Positions 4,395 to 6,663 of a stretch of DNA of 6,663 bases are shown piece after piece (position 1 is the stretch's first letter; every line of letters starts with the position of its first letter). The notes below the pieces were generated by a model. That model did no database searches. It was not told the DNA's origin and worked only from the letters and a program-made list of their open reading frames with translations. Location of the stretch: contig JAGHDA010000147.1 in assembly GCA_021160185.1 (NCBI GenBank), forward strand, positions 1-6,663. Reading direction: 5' to 3'. Both the position numbers and the translations under genes were made by a program. This DNA comes from Verrucomicrobiota bacterium. GTDB lineage: Bacteria; Verrucomicrobiota; Verrucomicrobiia; Limisphaerales; CAZBKV01.

Positions 4395-6663
4395 ATGCGA
4401 GAGAAAACAACGGTCCAGGTCGGGACCCGAACGATTCAGATTGAAACCGGCCACATCGCCCGTCAAGCGGACGGAGCGGTTCTTATTCAGCAGGGTGAAA
4501 CGGTTGTGTTGGCCGCCGCGGTCGGCGCTTCCTCCCGAAGGGAAGGCATCGACTTTTTCCCCCTCCCGGTGGATTACCGCGAGAAAGCGGCCGCCGCGGG
4601 GCGCTTCCCCGGAGGCTACTTCCGCAGGGAAGGCCGCCCCACTGAGAAGGAAGTCCTCACTTCCCGAATGATCGATCGGCCCCTTCGGCCGCTCTTCCCC
4701 AAAGGCTGGTACAATGACGTCCAGATTCAGAGCATCCTGCTCAGCGCCGACGGCGACAATGAGCCCGATGTCCTCGCCATCAACGCCGCCTCCGCCGCGC
4801 TGATGCTCAGCGACATCCCGTGGGACGGCCCGGTGGCCGCCGTCCGGGTGGGCCGGGTGGAGGGCAATTTCATCGCCAACCCCACCCATGCCGAGCTGGA
4901 GAAAAGCGACATTGACCTGGTCTACGTAGGCACGGAGACCCAATTGATGATGTTCGAGGGCTCGGCCCGCGAGATTTCCGAAGCGGACTTCGCCGCCGCC
5001 CTGCATTTCGGACACGCTTGCTGCCAGCCTCTGATCACCGCCCAAAAGGAGCTTGCGGCGAAGCTGGGCAAGCCCAAGCGGGAGATTGAGACAATCCTCC
5101 CTCCGCAGGAAATGATCGACGAGGCCAAGACCCTGGCAGGCGACCGAATCCTCCCCGCCTTGCTTACTCAGGGCAAGCTCGCCCGGGAGAAGGCTTGGAA
5201 AGCTCTTGCCGAGGAAATCAGCGCCAAGCTCATGGAGAAATTCGGCGAGGAGAAAGCTTCCGGGCTGATCCTCAAACAGGTGTTTTACGAAATCCAGCGC
5301 GAAGCCGTCCGCGACCTGATCCTCAATCAGAACAAGCGGCTCGACGGCCGGGGAATGGACGAAGTAAGGCCCATTTCATGCGAAGCGGGCGTGCTGCCGC
5401 GCACTCACGGCTCGGCCCTCTTCACCCGCGGGGAAACCCAGGCCCTGGCCATCGCCACCCTGGGAACCACCGAAGAGGCCCAGGAACTGGACGCCTATGC
5501 CGGCGGAGAAAGCGAAAAACAATTTATCCTCCACTACAACTTCCCCAACTTCTCCGTGGGAGAAACCGGGCGCATCACCGGGCCCGGACGGCGGGAAATC
5601 GGCCACGGCGCGCTGGCCGAGCGGAGCCTCGAGCCGCTTCTGCCCCTGGAAGGCTTCCCTTACGCCATCCGGGTCACCAGCGAGATCCTCGAAAGCAACG
5701 GCTCCAGCTCCATGGCCACCGTATGCGCCGGGAGCCTGGCGTTGATGGACGCAGGCATCCCCCTCAAAAAACCGGTGGCCGGCGTCAGCATCGGCCTCTG
5801 CACCCAGCACGGGCCGCAAGGCGAAATCCTCCGCCACCAACTGCTCACCGACATCATCGGCGCAGAGGACGGCTTCGGCGACATGGACTGCAAGATCGCC
5901 GGCACCGCCCAGGGCATCACCGGCTTCCAATTGGACCTCAAGCTTCGAGGGCTGCCGCACCATATCCTCGGCGAGGCGCTCGAAAAAGCTCGCGTCGCCC
6001 GGCTCAAGATCCTCGAGATCATGAACCGAACTCTTGACGCGCCGCGGCCGGAGCTGAGCAAGTACGCCCCTCGCATCGTCGAGATCAAGATCAACCCGGA
6101 CAAGATCGGCCTGGTCATCGGCCCTGGCGGGAAGAACATCAAGCGCATCGTCGACGAGTCCGGCTGCGAGATCAACATCGAGGACGACGGCACGATTCGC
6201 ATCTACTCCCGCAGCCCCGAAGGGCTCGAACACGCCAAGCGCGAAATCGAGTCGATGACCGCCGAAATCGAGGTCGGCAAAATCTATCGCGGCAAGGTGG
6301 TCACTATCAAAGACTTCGGCTGCTTTGTGCAGGTGCTTCCCGGCCAGGACGGCTTGGTGCACATCAGCGAACTGGCCAACTTCCGCGTCAAACAGGTCCA
6401 GGACATCGTCAAGGTCGGCGACGAAATCTGGGTCAAATGCCTCGGCGTGGACGAGAAGGGGCGGGTCCGGCTTTCGCGTCGGGCGGCGATGGAAGAGCGG
6501 GACAAACTCGAACAGGCCCAAGCCGGAAGCGCCGCGAACGCTCCGGACGAAACCGGCGAGGTTTCCGTAAGCGTCTCTGAGCCGAGGGAATCTGCCCACC
6601 CGGCTGAGACGGGGCGGCCCCCAGCCGCCGAGCCGGCTTCGGAGCCGCAGCCCGCCGAGCCCA
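4395..6663 (+). CDS. pnp: Polyribonucleotide nucleotidyltransferase (PNPase), partial at the 3' end
   Basis: PNPase degrades RNA 3' to 5' with phosphate, releasing nucleoside diphosphates, and can run in reverse to add tails; it works as a ring-shaped trimer, often within the degradosome. Seen here are 756 codons with no stop before the edge. The first RNase PH domain holds FFPLPVDYREKAAAAGRFPG and YFRREGR (75-81); a helical linker follows (about 235-310). The second RNase PH domain starts at LDGRG (316), with the phosphate-binding SNGSSSM (serines 437-439) and catalytic D492, D498 and K500 in DGFGDMDCK, matching D486, D492 and K494 of the Escherichia coli enzyme. A KH domain (about 560-622) has the GPGG loop at 576-579, and an S1 domain spans about 626-698. 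Beyond residue 699 comes a disordered Ala/Pro/Glu-rich tail, cut by the window. The ATG at 4395 fits the family N-terminus (VQVGTRTIQIETG) but lacks a Shine-Dalgarno. It lies downstream of rpsO. Confidence 0.97.
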   Translation, partial: MREKTTVQVGTRTIQIETGHIARQADGAVLIQQGETVVLAAAVGASSRREGIDFFPLPVDYREKAAAAGRFPGGYFRREGRPTEKEVLTSRMIDRPLRPLFPKGWYNDVQIQSILLSADGDNEPDVLAINAASAALMLSDIPWDGPVAAVRVGRVEGNFIANPTHAELEKSDIDLVYVGTETQLMMFEGSAREISEADFAAALHFGHACCQPLITAQKELAAKLGKPKREIETILPPQEMIDEAKTLAGDRILPALLTQGKLAREKAWKALAEEISAKLMEKFGEEKASGLILKQVFYEIQREAVRDLILNQNKRLDGRGMDEVRPISCEAGVLPRTHGSALFTRGETQALAIATLGTTEEAQELDAYAGGESEKQFILHYNFPNFSVGETGRITGPGRREIGHGALAERSLEPLLPLEGFPYAIRVTSEILESNGSSSMATVCAGSLALMDAGIPLKKPVAGVSIGLCTQHGPQGEILRHQLLTDIIGAEDGFGDMDCKIAGTAQGITGFQLDLKLRGLPHHILGEALEKARVARLKILEIMNRTLDAPRPELSKYAPRIVEIKINPDKIGLVIGPGGKNIKRIVDESGCEINIEDDGTIRIYSRSPEGLEHAKREIESMTAEIEVGKIYRGKVVTIKDFGCFVQVLPGQDGLVHISELANFRVKQVQDIVKVGDEIWVKCLGVDEKGRVRLSRRAAMEERDKLEQAQAGSAANAPDETGEVSVSVSEPRESAHPAETGRPPAAEPASEPQPAEP

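Noticed and set aside
3701..4396. N-terminal extension of the LON-domain frame up to 4396
   Set aside because: The extension runs antisense through rpsO and shows no LON-domain similarity; the domain begins just after the ATG at 3700.
5195..6037. Plus-strand frame of 280 codons inside pnp
   Set aside because: It is an out-of-frame, Arg/Pro/His-rich shadow of PNPase with no family likeness.
5376..6599. Minus-strand frame of 407 codons opposite pnp
   Set aside because: The plus strand encodes conserved PNPase catalytic, KH and S1 domains here. The antisense product is Asp/Ala/Val-rich with the periodicity expected from reversed GC-rich codons.

Overview
This is a high-GC bacterial window that reads mostly as ordinary chromosomal core. 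It holds six protein-coding genes, two of them cut by the window edges: a secreted carbohydrate-binding-like protein (minus, runs off the left edge), a POT/PTR-type MFS transporter (plus), a minus-strand pair made of a DUF1844 protein and a stand-alone LON-domain protein, and the plus-strand pair rpsO (ribosomal protein S15) and pnp (polynucleotide phosphorylase, runs off the right edge). I see no tRNA, rRNA, CRISPR array, insertion sequence or prophage gene.

Taxonomy can only be guessed. High GC, a secreted protein opening with an NPSFE-type carbohydrate-binding module, a LON-domain/DUF1844 pair, and an S15 with the DTGSADVQ and RRKLLDY blocks suggest the Verrucomicrobiota/Planctomycetota (PVC) group or a related candidate phylum. 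No marker here settles it. Good Shine-Dalgarno sequences are missing in front of most starts, which also fits a lineage that relies on them little.

Layout: 1-800 (minus) is the partial secreted protein. 801-962 is a divergent intergenic region. 963-2507 (plus) is the POT-like transporter. It converges on 2536-2997 (minus, DUF1844) across 28 nt. 3020-3700 (minus) is the LON-domain protein, probably co-transcribed with the DUF1844 gene. 3701-3859 is a second divergent region with a promoter-like element facing each way. 3860-4117 (plus) is rpsO. 4118-4394 is a leader/spacer with strong stem-loops. 4395 to the end (plus) is pnp.

Functionally, rpsO and pnp join ribosome assembly to RNA turnover, in the order known from Escherichia coli and many other bacteria. 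There the spacer carries a processing hairpin through which PNPase controls its own mRNA, and the 14-bp stem-loop at 4207-4248 is a good candidate for an equivalent. The LON-domain/DUF1844 pair has no established biochemical role and starts back-to-back with rpsO. The transporter and the secreted protein are a separate divergent pair, perhaps concerned with nutrient acquisition. I found no convincing new multi-gene system. The points most worth checking are the pnp leader structure, the apparently leaderless LON promoter, and the divergent POT transporter with two added external loops.
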